The position numbers were made by a program, and so were the translations under genes. From Thunnus maccoyii (taxonomy: Eukaryota > Chordata > Actinopteri > Scombriformes > Scombridae), in assembly GCF_910596095.1 (NCBI RefSeq), contig NC_056548.1:17632651-17696650 (forward strand): a stretch of DNA of 64,000 nucleotides, given 5' to 3'. Position 1 is the first letter of the stretch. The number at the start of each line of letters is the position of its first letter. Of the stretch, positions 11,401 to 21,449 are shown piece by piece. The notes beneath the pieces are model-generated. The model made no database searches. It saw only the letters and a list, made by a program, of their open reading frames with translations, and was not told the DNA's origin.

Positions 11401-14400
11401 TGAGAGCTCCAACTCACTTTCCTCATTATACTCCAAATGGAATAATCCCGTGTTTGTCCATCCTCCTATGGTAAACAAAACTTTTCGCATTTACTTTAAC
11501 ACACCATTGGTTCAAAAACAGCCTTGTAATCTCACAATGATTTAATTATGCCAAATATTTTATCTGTATTCAAGTTTGGTGTCTCGATACAAATTCAGAT
11601 TTCAGTTTATGACGTTTTAATGATGAAATCTCCTTCGCTAATAGGTTGGTGTGGACATATCAAGTGGGCAAGCTGACGGACTGGCTGTAAAGATCCACAA
11701 CATCCTGTTTCCATACCGCTTCTCTAAGGCCATGATTCACTCAATGAAGGTTTCGTTTTAAGCACTCAGAGAAAATGTTCTTTATAATGTTTTCACCACT
11801 TTGATTTAAATTATGCTGTAAAGTAATTGTTGCAATTACCTTACAGGTCATTCATCAAGTGGATAAGAAGTTTCTTGCATGTCTTATCAATACAAGAGAT
11901 GAAGAGTCTGCAGCACACACTGAAACTGAAGGTATGGAGAGGAACTTTCAAGTCTTATTAGGGCCTGAGCCCCAAAGGGGCGAAGACCCTCTTGTATCTG
12001 TTCTGTTTCTTTCTTTCTTTAGGGCCTGAGCCCCAAAGGGGCGAAGACCCTATTGTATTTCGCGTGTTTGTTTCTTTCTTTCTTCTTTATTATTCCGCCA
12101 CTTCAACCCTTAATTTGACCCCCTAAACATGCTCAAAAACTCACCAACTTTGGCACACACATCAGGTCTGGTGAAAAATTTGATAAAATGTAAAAATGAT
12201 CCCCCAAAGTGCCAAAATGTGCTCTATAGCGCCACCTATGTATCTAATATGGCTGCCACGGCCCATAGGAATGTTGTAGAGTGATCGAACCAAAACTCAA
12301 TTATTCGTCTCATCAAGACCTACAAATCATATGCTGACACCCCTGTCCTAAATCCAACAGGAAGTCCGCAATATGCCAATCAAAGTATGACTTTGCACCA
12401 ATTTTGGACCCTCAAGAAATGCTATTTCCTCCTAGGGCGTTAATGATATCGGCTTCAAACCTGAATACATGACTTATGACACTAGGCTGAAAAAAATGTA
12501 TTAAAAACTTTGTAATAACTCGAACGGTTTAGATATAATAAGCCCTGAAAGTTGTAGTGCCACATCACACCTTACAATGTAAACCAACGGGGAGGCAATC
12601 TCTAGGCATGAACTTTGTGTCAAACAAATGGTTCTGATGTCTAAACTATAAGTCTGACCAGTCATGAGATTTATGAGGATGTTTCACAAGTGTGTGTTTC
12701 ACAAATGTGCTCCTAAATGAAAAAAAATTAGGAGCACACATATAACTTTAGGAGCACACTGAAAAATGTTCAAGTAACAGTTTCTTAAAGAAAACAATTC
12801 ATTACATACATATTTACAATTTATCACATACATATTTAAACTCTTTGTGTGTGTGTGTGTGTGTGTATGTAAATCACAATTTATGTTGTTTTTAGGGGTG
12901 CTCGATTATGGCAAAAATCATAATCACGATTATTTTGTTCAATATTGAGATCACAATTATTTAACACAATTACTTTTTGACTGTCATTTTTGCCAATTGC
13001 CAATGTTGATATATGCATATATTTTTTCCCACTTGGCTGAGGAGACTATTTCATATATTGTACGAATGAACAAGAAAGATTATAGCCTATATTAGGGAAG
13101 AACTCAGTTCCAGAGCACAGCATTAAAACTTAAATGAACCTGCCAAGAGGGTGGAGCAGCAGTTTTGTTTTTTAGTTTATTAGACAGACAGGAATAATGT
13201 GTAGGATTTAATCATTGACAGTCTGAAGTGGAGGGTGGCAGTAATGCGCCTAATATGCTGGTTGCCAACCGCTGTTTTAAACCAAAAAGAGGAGAGTAAA
13301 ATATTTTTCCAAACAGAGTGGTACATCCTGTCAGCTAAGGGATTTCCTATCTGTGCAGCTGAACACAGCAGCTCCTCTGCTGTGTTCAGACTGCTTCACC
13401 CTGATGGTCCCGGTGTTTCTTCCGCAGGTTTCACTTCACTCAGCTGGCCGACAGACCCGTTGCTTCTTCCCACTTTAACCTGAATAACAAACCAGGGCTC
13501 GGTGGTCTGGATATCGGCAAAAAATCCTAAAAATAGACTTGATGAAAATTAGGAAATTAATTTACTTTACACACAAACTCATCAAGGGTTTTCAATTTAC
13601 TAATTGAAATTCAAGTGAATGGGCGCAAAACTTGCATGATTTTGATGACACAGGTGTGAGCAAGGCAGCCATGTCTCACCCTGCAGAAAATTCTCATCCT
13701 CACACTGTTGAGATTTAATGTTTCGCCATGACAGAGGAAGTTGCTAGAACTTTATTGTAAATACTCCAGTCTGCACCAAACTTTACATGTTTGATAAGAC
13801 TCCCTGCCTGAACACGTGTACATGACAATATTCCATCAGTGATGCAAACTGGCTGAATAGCGCTCCCTACGAAATTTCAGTAAAGCAGTCCCAACAGTGG
13901 GCAAAATAGTGGACAAAGGAAGTGATGTTTATCTCCTTCTTGAACTGTCTGAAAACAGCCCGGGTCTGAAGACATCTACATGCCCGTCACAGAAGCCCCT
14001 CAATTGCGCCGTGGCCCGACGTACGCAGAGGCGCAAGGGCCCGTTCAACGCTGCTTACAGCTTTAATTGTTTTTTGATTTCTTTATACTTTGTGCATTTC
14101 ATATTTATGCATGTAATTTTGAAATCCCAGGGAATCTTCTGGTGCTGTTGGACCAACACGCTGCACATGAGAGAGTTCGGCTTGAAAATCTAGTAGCAGG
14201 TAAAAAAAACCAAACACACAACACACATTATTAATATTGGCAAGGGATGCTGGGACACTGATACGATACTACAGTCATAACTGTGTTTGCGCTGTTATAG
14301 ATTCCTATGAAGATGACCCAGATGCACCGGGGCAGAGACGTCTGTGTTCATCAACCATTTTTCCACCTCTTGAGATCAGTGTAACAGAGGAGGAGCTAAG

Positions 14401-16361
14401 GCTGCTCAGGTGTGTTTTACTGTTTGCACAAGGTTACATCTGCAAAACCAGTCGACTGACTTAAAAGCAGAGACACTACATAGTGTGATAATATATATTT
14501 CTTCAAAGTATGGCTAAAGAAACATGTACACATACATCCAAGGTAAACACCAGACTCCACAGATTATTATTATTATCAGTGATCGCTCAAGTCGAGCAGG
14601 GGTCATCTGGTCATCTGTCATTGCTTGATGGAATCTCTTCCGCTGCAGCCGGCCTTAAACAGGTTTATAATCCTGTTGTCTGCTCTATACAACAACCCAG
14701 CAGATTTTGCCCGATGAGGTGAATGATGGTGGCAATAAAGATGACAAAAAGGATGGGTGCAGTGACGCAGCCTCGTTTCACCCGCTGTCTTACCTCAGAG
14801 CTGATGCGTAGCACTTTGACTCACATGCCATCACTCAGTAGTGTCATTGCTCAAATGTTCTTGTCTGGGGAGCTCATATTGATAGCACACGCCAGATTAC
14901 CCTCAAGATAGTTAAAGTGCCTTACTTAAATCTATTAATTACGTACAGAGGTTGCTTTTGTTCACTGTGTATTTCCTGTAATTGGGAGTGTTGTTAAAAG
15001 TCATGTCAACCATGCCTCTGGATGGGTACTTCAGGGAGTTTTCAGATACAGACAGTGGAAGGAGTCTATTTGTAGGGACACAAGAGGATGATGGTTCTGT
15101 AACTGCCACAATCTGTCTCCCCTCTTGAACATGGTTATGAAAAGGGAATCATGTAGTTTTGAGGGAAAATTTTCATCTTATGATTTAGATATTCTCGTAT
15201 TCCCTCCCTGATGACGCGAGGCCTCGCAGAATGAGACACACAGTTAATCATGTCCAAAACCTCTTGACATCCTTGAGCTTACATCTTCTAACCTTAACTA
15301 AACTATCCTCAAGCCAGCAGTTCAGTGCATAAACTGTACATTAGTACATGTGCATTATTATTGTAACAAATGACCTGAGCAGCGTTTCCTGTGTCACTTA
15401 CGGCTTGTGAACTACAGGTCTTGTCAGGCACATTTGCAGAGTTTGGGCCTTGAAGTGAAGTTCTCACAGGCGGCAGAACCACAAGTGCTCGTAGGGAAGG
15501 TCCCACTGTGCTTCGTGGAAAAGGAGAGTAATGAGCTCAGGCGGGGAAGAACATCTGTTATCAAACCTATTGTTGAGGTAAGACTTTTAAATCTTCAATA
15601 TCAATATTGTCAACTGTATCACTCATTGTAATGATCGAGCATTTTACAATTTTGTTTCTTATGTTTTCCTTTTTTTTTTTTTAATCACACTTCAGGAGTA
15701 TCTCCGAGAGCAGATTGAGGTAAGCTTGGCAATGTCGTTCTATCCACTGACCTTTTTGTGAGGAAAAAGCTTATTTTTCTCGATAGAGGGCAACATGTCA
15801 TGTTTCTCTTATTCTTTGTCTAAGTTACTGTGTTCAGCTGGTCGAGTGAGAGGAACTCTGCCTCTCACTGTGCTCAAAGTGCTTGCCTCCCTAGCATGCC
15901 ACGGTAAGGTTAAATTACTAAACTCCATCCATGAGTTTATTTTTTGTGCAGTGATGATTTAATAAATTATAGTTTAAGACTGAAATCTTCATACAACTCA
16001 GATGTATACATGTATGCATTAAACAGGGGCGATCAAATTCAATGACAGCCTGAACAGAGATGAGTGCTGCAGCTTGGTAGCGTCCTTGTCTTCCTGCCAG
16101 CTGCCCTTCCAGTGCGCCCATGGCCGTCCATCCATCGCTCCCCTCGTAGATATCCTCCATTTGGACACAAACCAGAAGGTACCAGAATGGAGCAGCACAT
16201 CTGAACTTAGTACTAAATGTATTTTTAAAGGCATTTAACAGCACAGCAATTATCAACTTGGTGGTGACTAAGCATTCTTGTCCCTGCAGGAATTACAGAA
16301 ACCCAACCTCCGAAAACTGAGAAGAATGTATAAAGCATGGGAACTATATGGAAATAGATAA
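8402..16361 (+). CDS. mlh3: DNA mismatch repair protein Mlh3
   Basis: Twelve coding exons: 8402-11015, 11190-11291, 11385-11470, 11645-11749, 11847-11931, 14131-14199, 14301-14409, 15418-15577, 15696-15719, 15825-15903, 16027-16178, 16290-16361. All junctions are GT-AG and in frame; the sum is 3657 nt, 1218 residues. Mlh3 pairs with Mlh1 as MutLgamma, which acts in meiotic crossover resolution and mismatch repair. The N-terminal GHKL ATPase shows [10 protein letters not shown] (28-36), DNGAG (56-60) and YGFRGEA (90-96). The long middle is variable. The C-terminal endonuclease motif [12 protein letters not shown] is at 1005-1016, with ACHG (1142-1145) and CAHGRP (1174-1179) as further metal-site motifs, so the nuclease looks intact. 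The start at 8402 is preferred over the ATG at 8393: it aligns with human MIKCL and has A at -3. A WW-like segment lies at 821-848. The intron 11932-14130 is swollen by transposons. Confidence 0.97.
12690..13605. mobile_element. Nested hAT-like non-autonomous DNA transposon fragment(s)
   Basis: This stretch interrupts the surrounding repeat. It holds 'ttaggagcacac' words repeated in tandem, a TG microsatellite (12847-12868), then AGGGGTGCTCGATTATGGC at 12895, a word typical of the ends of fish hAT-type elements ('aatcacgatta' repeats follow). A further block at 13220-13280 (ggcagtaatgcgcctaatat) is also repeat-like. Breakpoints are judged by where the host repeat stops and resumes, so they are approximate. 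Confidence 0.45.
12847..12868. repeat. (TG)n microsatellite
   Basis: About 11 TG units inside the nested insertion. Confidence 0.9.
14575..14905 (-). mobile_element. Decayed LINE reverse-transcriptase fragment
   Basis: Read on the - strand, a piece translates to [20 protein letters not shown], matching the LINE reverse-transcriptase motif 'VKQGCVLAPTLFS'. After a frame change a second piece, [13 protein letters not shown], matches 'YRTDGKLFNLRRL' of the same proteins. So it is a frameshifted relic of a non-LTR retrotransposon, lying in the mlh3 intron 14410-15417, antisense to the gene. The family is not resolved. Confidence 0.6.
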
Positions 16362-16430
16362 GTGGGTGTGTATTTTTATTGAAAAATGTATTTTATTTAT
16401 TCTCAAGCAAATTGTAAACTTATAAAAAAA

Positions 16431-16436
16431 ATTAAA
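16431..16436 (+). terminator. mlh3 variant polyadenylation signal
   Basis: ATTAAA 70 bases past the mlh3 stop. It is close to the end of the converging tmed10 relic (16561). Confidence 0.4.
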
Positions 16437-16560
16437 TGGATGAATTTGTCAACTTATCCCTAAAGTCCTTTTGAAAAAGCCCTAAAAATGAATACAAATA
16501 CAACTTCAAACTTGATGATCAGAGTATATTCCTCAGGTTGTGCTTTATAAACTTCTTCAC

Positions 16561-17650
16561 TCAATCAACTTCTTTCTTCTTGAGGAATTGTCTCAAGTAG
16601 AAAACTTGCTGAGTGGCCAGTGCAATGAAGCAGCACATGGAGATGATCCTCAAGGACAGAACTTGTGTATACGTGGCATCTGTTAAAGAAAGGAAATGGC
16701 AGTTGGGGGTTTTTTTTGTTTGTTTTTAACAGATGAGTCAGTTTGAGAGTTTGAGTCAACAGTCACTGCTGCTGATTTAATCGAAGTGGAATCACACAGA
16801 TCAGAAAACTGCTGCAACTCTGTATTCAAACCCTCAACCATGTTCGTCTCCACACGGCAAACAGCAGGTGACATCACATATACTGTACGGATGCTGTGAA
16901 AACACGAACATGTTAAACTATTTAAACACATGGGGAGCAGTGCAGCTGCAGCTTTCTGCCTTAGCTGTGATTAATAAATACACTAAACATATTGCTCAAT
17001 CCATTTACCGTTTGTGTCTCGCATCGTTCCTCAAGTTGTTAGGGTCTTCTGCAATTAACTGTGAAAAGTCCTCAAGAGGTCTGGCTTCGCCTCAAGGGGG
17101 GGTCAGTTTCTCCTCTTTTTCAAAATGACAAAGAGGTTGCAAGAGTAGTATTTATCAAACCTGTTTATATGCTGTGACCTCTGTATTATCTCTCTTATGG
17201 TTGTCACAAAGTTCATTATGCATTTAATTATCAGTATTAGTATTTTAACACAGTCCCTCACTTCTTTATACCTGTAATTCCTTGCTTCTGTGCTGTGCTT
17301 CGTGCTCAGTTTAATCAGTTGGTCTGTGACCCCACCAGTGCCTAATGACAAGTATTAATTAATAATTAAGTTTTTGCATCACTTATATCACTCCAATCAT
17401 GCATCTTTGGTCTCCACAGTAGACCACAAATTGGCTCTTGAAAAAACCCATTACGAACGATTTGTCCATTTGAGTTGTTATATCCCAGGAGTTCATTTAG
17501 AAAAGCTGTTATTATATAAAGACCTCACTCAGCCACTGGTGAATTTCTATCAAAGCAATCCTCAGACTGGTCATGATCTTTCATTGCGGATACAAACTTC
17601 CATGTTGTGGCATTCTTGGTGTACAACATGAGGCCAAAAAAATGAGTGAT
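16561..17650 (-). pseudogene. tmed10-like p24 cargo receptor gene, broken, intron-containing
   Basis: Four exon relics on the - strand align in order with TMED10 (p24delta1). (1) 17650-17529, after a tcctcag acceptor: LMLYTKNATTWKF and later EDCFDRN. (2) 17341-17272: GTGGVTDQLIKLSTKHS then TEARNYR, with intact acceptor and gtataa donor. (3) about 17125-17009: FEKEEKLTPP, then PLEDFSQLIAED, then MRDTN before a gtaaat donor. (4) 16679-16561: DATYTQVLSLRIISMCCFIA, QVFYLRQFLKKKEVD and a TGA stop, covering the membrane span and cytosolic tail. Relic 3 needs at least two frame changes and has an in-frame TGA, and relics 1 and 2 do not join in frame, so no intact p24 protein can be made. The signal-peptide exon was not found. 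Retained introns exclude a processed copy. In human, TMED10 lies beside FOS on the opposite strand, just as here, so this is the ancestral locus decaying in place. Confidence 0.8.
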
Positions 17651-18406
17651 CTGAGGAAAACGTTAACATAAGAGCTCAGTGGATCCACTGTTATAGTCTA
17701 ATTTAAAAATCAGACTATAACGGTAATGTCACAATTTGTTTTTTCCTGCTCTGAAAGGCTGGATATACATAAATGATGCTGTTGTGAGCATGTACTGTAT
17801 ATATTAAACTCTCTTAGCAGAATGACATTTTTAAAGATGCCACTACTAATCGTTTCTCAAACATTTCTTGCGAAAACAATTTATGACAGTTATACCAAAA
17901 ATATCAAATTATTAATGAAGAGGTATCAGTTCAAAAATAATGCGACATCTGCCTGCAATACTTTGAAGTGTCCTTCTATATAAAGTCTGAATTTTTAGCT
18001 CTTTAACCACCTTCAATAAAAGTAAACATGATGGGAGCATTTAAAAGAAATTGTCTTTATTTGTTGTTAAAGTTGTCTTCTTATTGTAGGGAACTAATGT
18101 CTTCATTTCCATTCTTGCATTTTTGGCATGAAAATAGAGGGAAATCTTTGTTTAAATTCAAGAAACCGACCAGACAAATAGTCTAAGAAAGTTTTCCATG
18201 CGGTCCAGCTGCAGTAGAGACACGTTCACTTTAAATGAATAATAGTTTTTGTTTGTTAGCTGACTTTATACTCGTCTGTGAGCAGCAGACTATATGAAAG
18301 AAAACCCCGGACTGTAGCTGTAGACACGCTGCCTGCACACAGTTGTGATGGATGTGAAGGATGCTGATGCTGCTGCTGCTCCTCCCGCCCTCCAGTTCCG
18401 GCCCAT

Positions 18407-18416
18407 GTCACGTGAC
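18407..18416. promoter_or_regulatory. CLEAR / CACGTG E-box
   Basis: GTCACGTGAC is a perfect palindrome matching the MiT/TFE (TFEB, TFE3) CLEAR motif. The flanking 'CCAGTTCCGGCCCA' resembles, from memory, the 'CCAGTTCCGCCCA' that precedes the proximal CRE of the mammalian FOS promoter, so this block may be part of the old core promoter. Confidence 0.4.
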
Positions 18417-18821
18417 TTCCCCGCCCCCACATGTCCGACCTGTCCTCTTCACCTCCTAAGTAAACAATTCAGCATCATTTCATTATGTCTGCTAACACCC
18501 TTTCATCTCTTTCGGGGACAAAACAGCATTGAAGTGCTGACTTTTACCGATAAATGGCGGCCAGACTGTCAAGTCAGAAACACACACAGGCTGGTATGTT
18601 TCATAACAATGAAACGAGAAGGGGAAATTCATTTTAGCGGGTTAAATAAGTTAGGGGCGAAATACTGTATTTTTGAGATGGTCAACCAAGCCCGTTTTAC
18701 ATTATTAAACGATAACAGTGATTATTATTAGGCTATGTATGTCCTAGTAATAGCTCAGATGTATTTAACGCTTGATTAAATGAAAGCACACATCAAGTTT
18801 CCGTCGTTCATGAAATTGAGT

Positions 18822-18834
18822 ATTTATAAATAGA
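18822..18834 (-). promoter_or_regulatory. MEF2-like site
   Basis: CTATTTATAA on the - strand fits YTAWWWWTAR exactly. It lies about 410 bases upstream of the fos start. Confidence 0.25.
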
Positions 18835-19101
18835 CTCACGTTTCTCACCCCGCACTGCATTTCATATGAAGCCGATATTTATGAATGGGAGTGAAGATTG
18901 TATTCTACTTTCGCGCGGTGATGCAGTTGTGGCCAAATCTAAGAGAAATGGTTAACATATTTCTCATGGAGGGGATATATACCGGAGGATAAATATCAAA
19001 ATAAAGCTATTTTAAGCCAAAATGTAGGCCTGTGTGGCCGTCAGTCTCATCCCCCTCCGCGGATGGTACAGTCTCGGTTCATTCATAAAATTCTAGCAGA
19101 G

Positions 19102-19109
19102 CATAAAAG
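19102..19109 (+). promoter_or_regulatory. TATA-like box of fos
   Basis: CATAAAAG followed by a G-rich stretch, about 135 bases before the fos ATG. This spacing would give a 5' UTR of about 105 bases. Confidence 0.4.
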
Positions 19110-19138
19110 GAGGGGCTTGCATTCTAGTCGTCCAGTTA

Positions 19139-19154
19139 CCAGGTATATACCTGG
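19139..19154. promoter_or_regulatory. Perfect 16-bp palindrome in the fos 5' UTR or core promoter
   Basis: CCAGGTATATACCTGG, fully self-complementary. A related word, GGATATATACCGG, lies at about 18973-18985. No named factor fits; it may also form an RNA hairpin if transcribed. Confidence 0.5.
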
Positions 19155-19243
19155 AGAAAAGACCCCAGCCGTTCTGCCTAAGCGGAAGGCCAGAGTCATA
19201 TTTGTCATTGATCAGGACTTGTTTTTTTTTTCCTCCCCTCGTG

Positions 19244-21449
19244 ATGTATCATAACAACCTGACGCCTGACATGGATTCAGTCTCTCCCACCTGCCGGACA
19301 GAGTCTCCTGTCGGGACACTCTGCCAGAAGACGCCAGAAGAGGCGAGCTCTCCAGCTGCCTCCTCAGAGAGCAACAATGCAAAGGTATGAATGGCTTTGT
19401 TGATCATATATTCAACGTGCAGCTCGGGATCACCCATTTTACAATATATTAAACAGCCTTTTTTATTTATGTGGTCCACACTCTGAGTGCCCTAATGCTT
19501 TTTATCTTCGTGGTGGGGGGAGGGGGAGGGGGGACTGATTGCTATGATTTTAATTAACAGGGTGCGCTTTGTTGTTGTTTTTTTGCTCATTATTTTTTTG
19601 ACATAGTTGATATTTAATTCGATCAGTCCGTTAATGCAGGTGGAAATGTCACAACATATCACTGTAGGTCGGGTTGTTATGATTCCGACGTCCTGGGACC
19701 AAACGCAAGCGTGTCGATGCAGCGGTTCATTGAGAAAAATAAATCCATTCAGGAGACTCCACAGCATCTCTGCGTCAGTGTTGACGTCAGAAACAATGAT
19801 AAAGTCAAATATTGATCTGGAGAAGGCTATTTCTGGTTGGGTATCTTTCAAGAAAATATAACAAGGGTACCCTCTGTTTTACACACTAATGAGCATATTT
19901 GTGGGTTTCATTGTTATTGTCAAGATACAACCGAAACCACTGATTGGAGAGGAATAGTTATTTTTTTTTACAGATCTCTTTTTGTAGTTCTCAATGTCGA
20001 TCATTTCCATCTTTTCCAGGAGATCTGCGAAGACATGAGCGTTGAAGCCACCCCATTTGTTCCAACAGTCACTGCAATTTCCTCTACCCCAGATTTCCAG
20101 TGGATGGTCCAGCCTACGATTATTACATCTGTCTCCCCGTCTCTGGGTAGCAAGCAAGCCAATGAACCACAAAGCTCTCACCAGGCAACACCCAAAGCGG
20201 GCGGGAATAAAGGAAAAAATGCTGTCAGAAAGGGGAAAACGGAGCAGGTAGGTTAGCTCAGATGAAGTCTACCTGCTATTGGACAGAGTAGTCGATAGTG
20301 TGAATTTACATATGCCCATCTGAATTCCTTGTGTGCAACAGTGCTATTGTGCATGCTCCTCCGGTGCCGTGTGCTGGCTGTGTGCCTTCCTTAGGCAGTC
20401 AATTTATATTCAGGTCACAGCAAGTCTGCAACAATGGTCTATTTTTAGACGCATTGCAGCGAAACATGCTTTTGCCATTCTTCAGAGGGTGAATTGGCAA
20501 CGGATGTAGCGGATTAGGAGATGAAATGGCGGGATTCTTCAAGGTAATAACTGAATTACTTCTTTTACATCCCAGCTGTCTCCAGAGGAGGAAGAGAAAA
20601 AGAGGATAAGGAGGGAGAGGAATAAAATGGCCGCAGCAAAGTGTCGCAACAGACGGAGGGAACTCACAGACACACTGCAAGCTGTAAGTAAACAGTGATG
20701 CATTTACTCAGCTGTCATTTGCACCTACTGTTGTGTGTTTTTGCCATGTGGATGATTTGTGGATGTTGGTCTATCTGAAGGAGACAGACAAGCTGGAGGA
20801 GGAGAAAGCAGCCCTGGAGACGGAAATAGCCAACCTCCTCAAAGAGAAAGAACGGCTTGAATTTATCCTCGCTACACACAAACCAGTGTGCCAAATGTCC
20901 GAAGAGATGGAGTCTATTTTCCAGGAGCCCGCAGGGTCCCCAGAGCTCCCACCCAGTCCGGATGAGGACAGGCTTCCAGAGGATGACACACAGGAAGCTC
21001 CTTCGCTCCAGGACATAGACATCCCCAGCGATCCGTCTACAGCCATCTCTGGGAACTCCAATATCTTGCTGTGTGCCAGTGCTGAAATCAACATCTGCGA
21101 TCTCGAGCCCTCTCTGGACATTAAGGAGGGGCTACTGGACAATATGTTGCCCAGTTTGGAGGAGAAAACCCCCATGGAAACAGCCCGATCCGTGCCAGAC
21201 ATAGACCTGAGCAGCTCTCTTGGGGTCTCGGACTGGGAGACCTTGTACAAGTCTGTTTCCAGCGACCTGGAGCCTCTCAGCACTCCTGTGGTGACCTCCA
21301 CCCCGACCTGCAGCAGCTACCTGTCTGTGTTCACATTTGCGTGTCCCGAGCTGGACTCTCTCACAGAGGGACTGGACAGCAGTAAAGGCGGAGGGGGCAA
21401 AGCTGAATCTGTTGATATCCTCAACTCTCCGACCCTCCTCGCCTTATAG
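19244..21449 (+). CDS. fos: c-Fos proto-oncogene protein, divergent teleost copy
   Basis: Four exons, 19244-19384, 20020-20247, 20576-20683 and 20781-21449, all joined in phase 0, give 381 residues (human FOS 380). Fos is a nuclear bZIP factor that pairs with Jun proteins as AP-1. [20 protein letters not shown] (about 58-77) is the conserved N-terminal homology box. The basic region [20 protein letters not shown] (133-152) includes redox Cys146; zipper leucines are 157, 164, 171, 178, 185 and His192. [20 protein letters not shown] and the SPTLLAL C-terminus match c-Fos rather than FosB or Fra. Exon 1 ([15 protein letters not shown]...) lacks the usual SSSRCSSASPAGDS opening, which suggests the diverged member of a duplicate pair (fosaa-like); which duplicate is inference. 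A second in-frame ATG is at 19271. The intron 3 acceptor is a weak 'ctgaag'. Flanked by the tmed10 relic and jdp2. Confidence 0.93.
19782..19789. promoter_or_regulatory. Full CRE in fos intron 1
   Basis: TGACGTCA, the palindromic CREB/ATF site, about 400 bases into the first intron. Mammalian FOS also carries control elements in intron 1. Binding is inference. Confidence 0.4.

Larger units (their letters stand above)
11960..14070 (+). repeat. Long unclassified fish repeat with hairpin head, interrupted by a nested insertion
   Basis: Head at 11960 and again at 12021: AGGGCCTGAGCCCC-AAA-GGGGCGAAGACCCT, a self-complementary hairpin, directly duplicated. A non-coding body follows (12100-12690), then after the insertion the body resumes near 13605 and runs to a tail at about 14040-14070 (GGGCCCGTTCAACGCTGCTT). 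I recognise this head, body and tail from many teleost genomes but know no secure class name. It ends only about 60 bases before the next mlh3 exon. Confidence 0.6.
17651..19243 (+). promoter_or_regulatory. fos upstream region
   Basis: No coding exon is supported. It holds a 30-bp palindrome (17691-17720), a GC-richer block with a CLEAR/E-box (18407-18416), a MEF2-like word (18822-18834), a TATA-like word (about 19102-19109) and a perfect 16-bp palindrome (19139-19154). No CC(A/T)6GG serum response element was found by eye. The open frame 18345-18731 shows no Fos similarity. Confidence 0.5.

Noticed and set aside
13235-14193. Open frames in the mlh3 intron (13235-13483, 13897-14193)
   Set aside because: They lie in repeat DNA; only 14131-14199 is coding, in another frame, as an mlh3 exon.
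18345-18731. 128-codon open frame upstream of fos as an alternative Fos N-terminus
   Set aside because: No Fos similarity, no donor that would join in frame, and the sequence is promoter-like.
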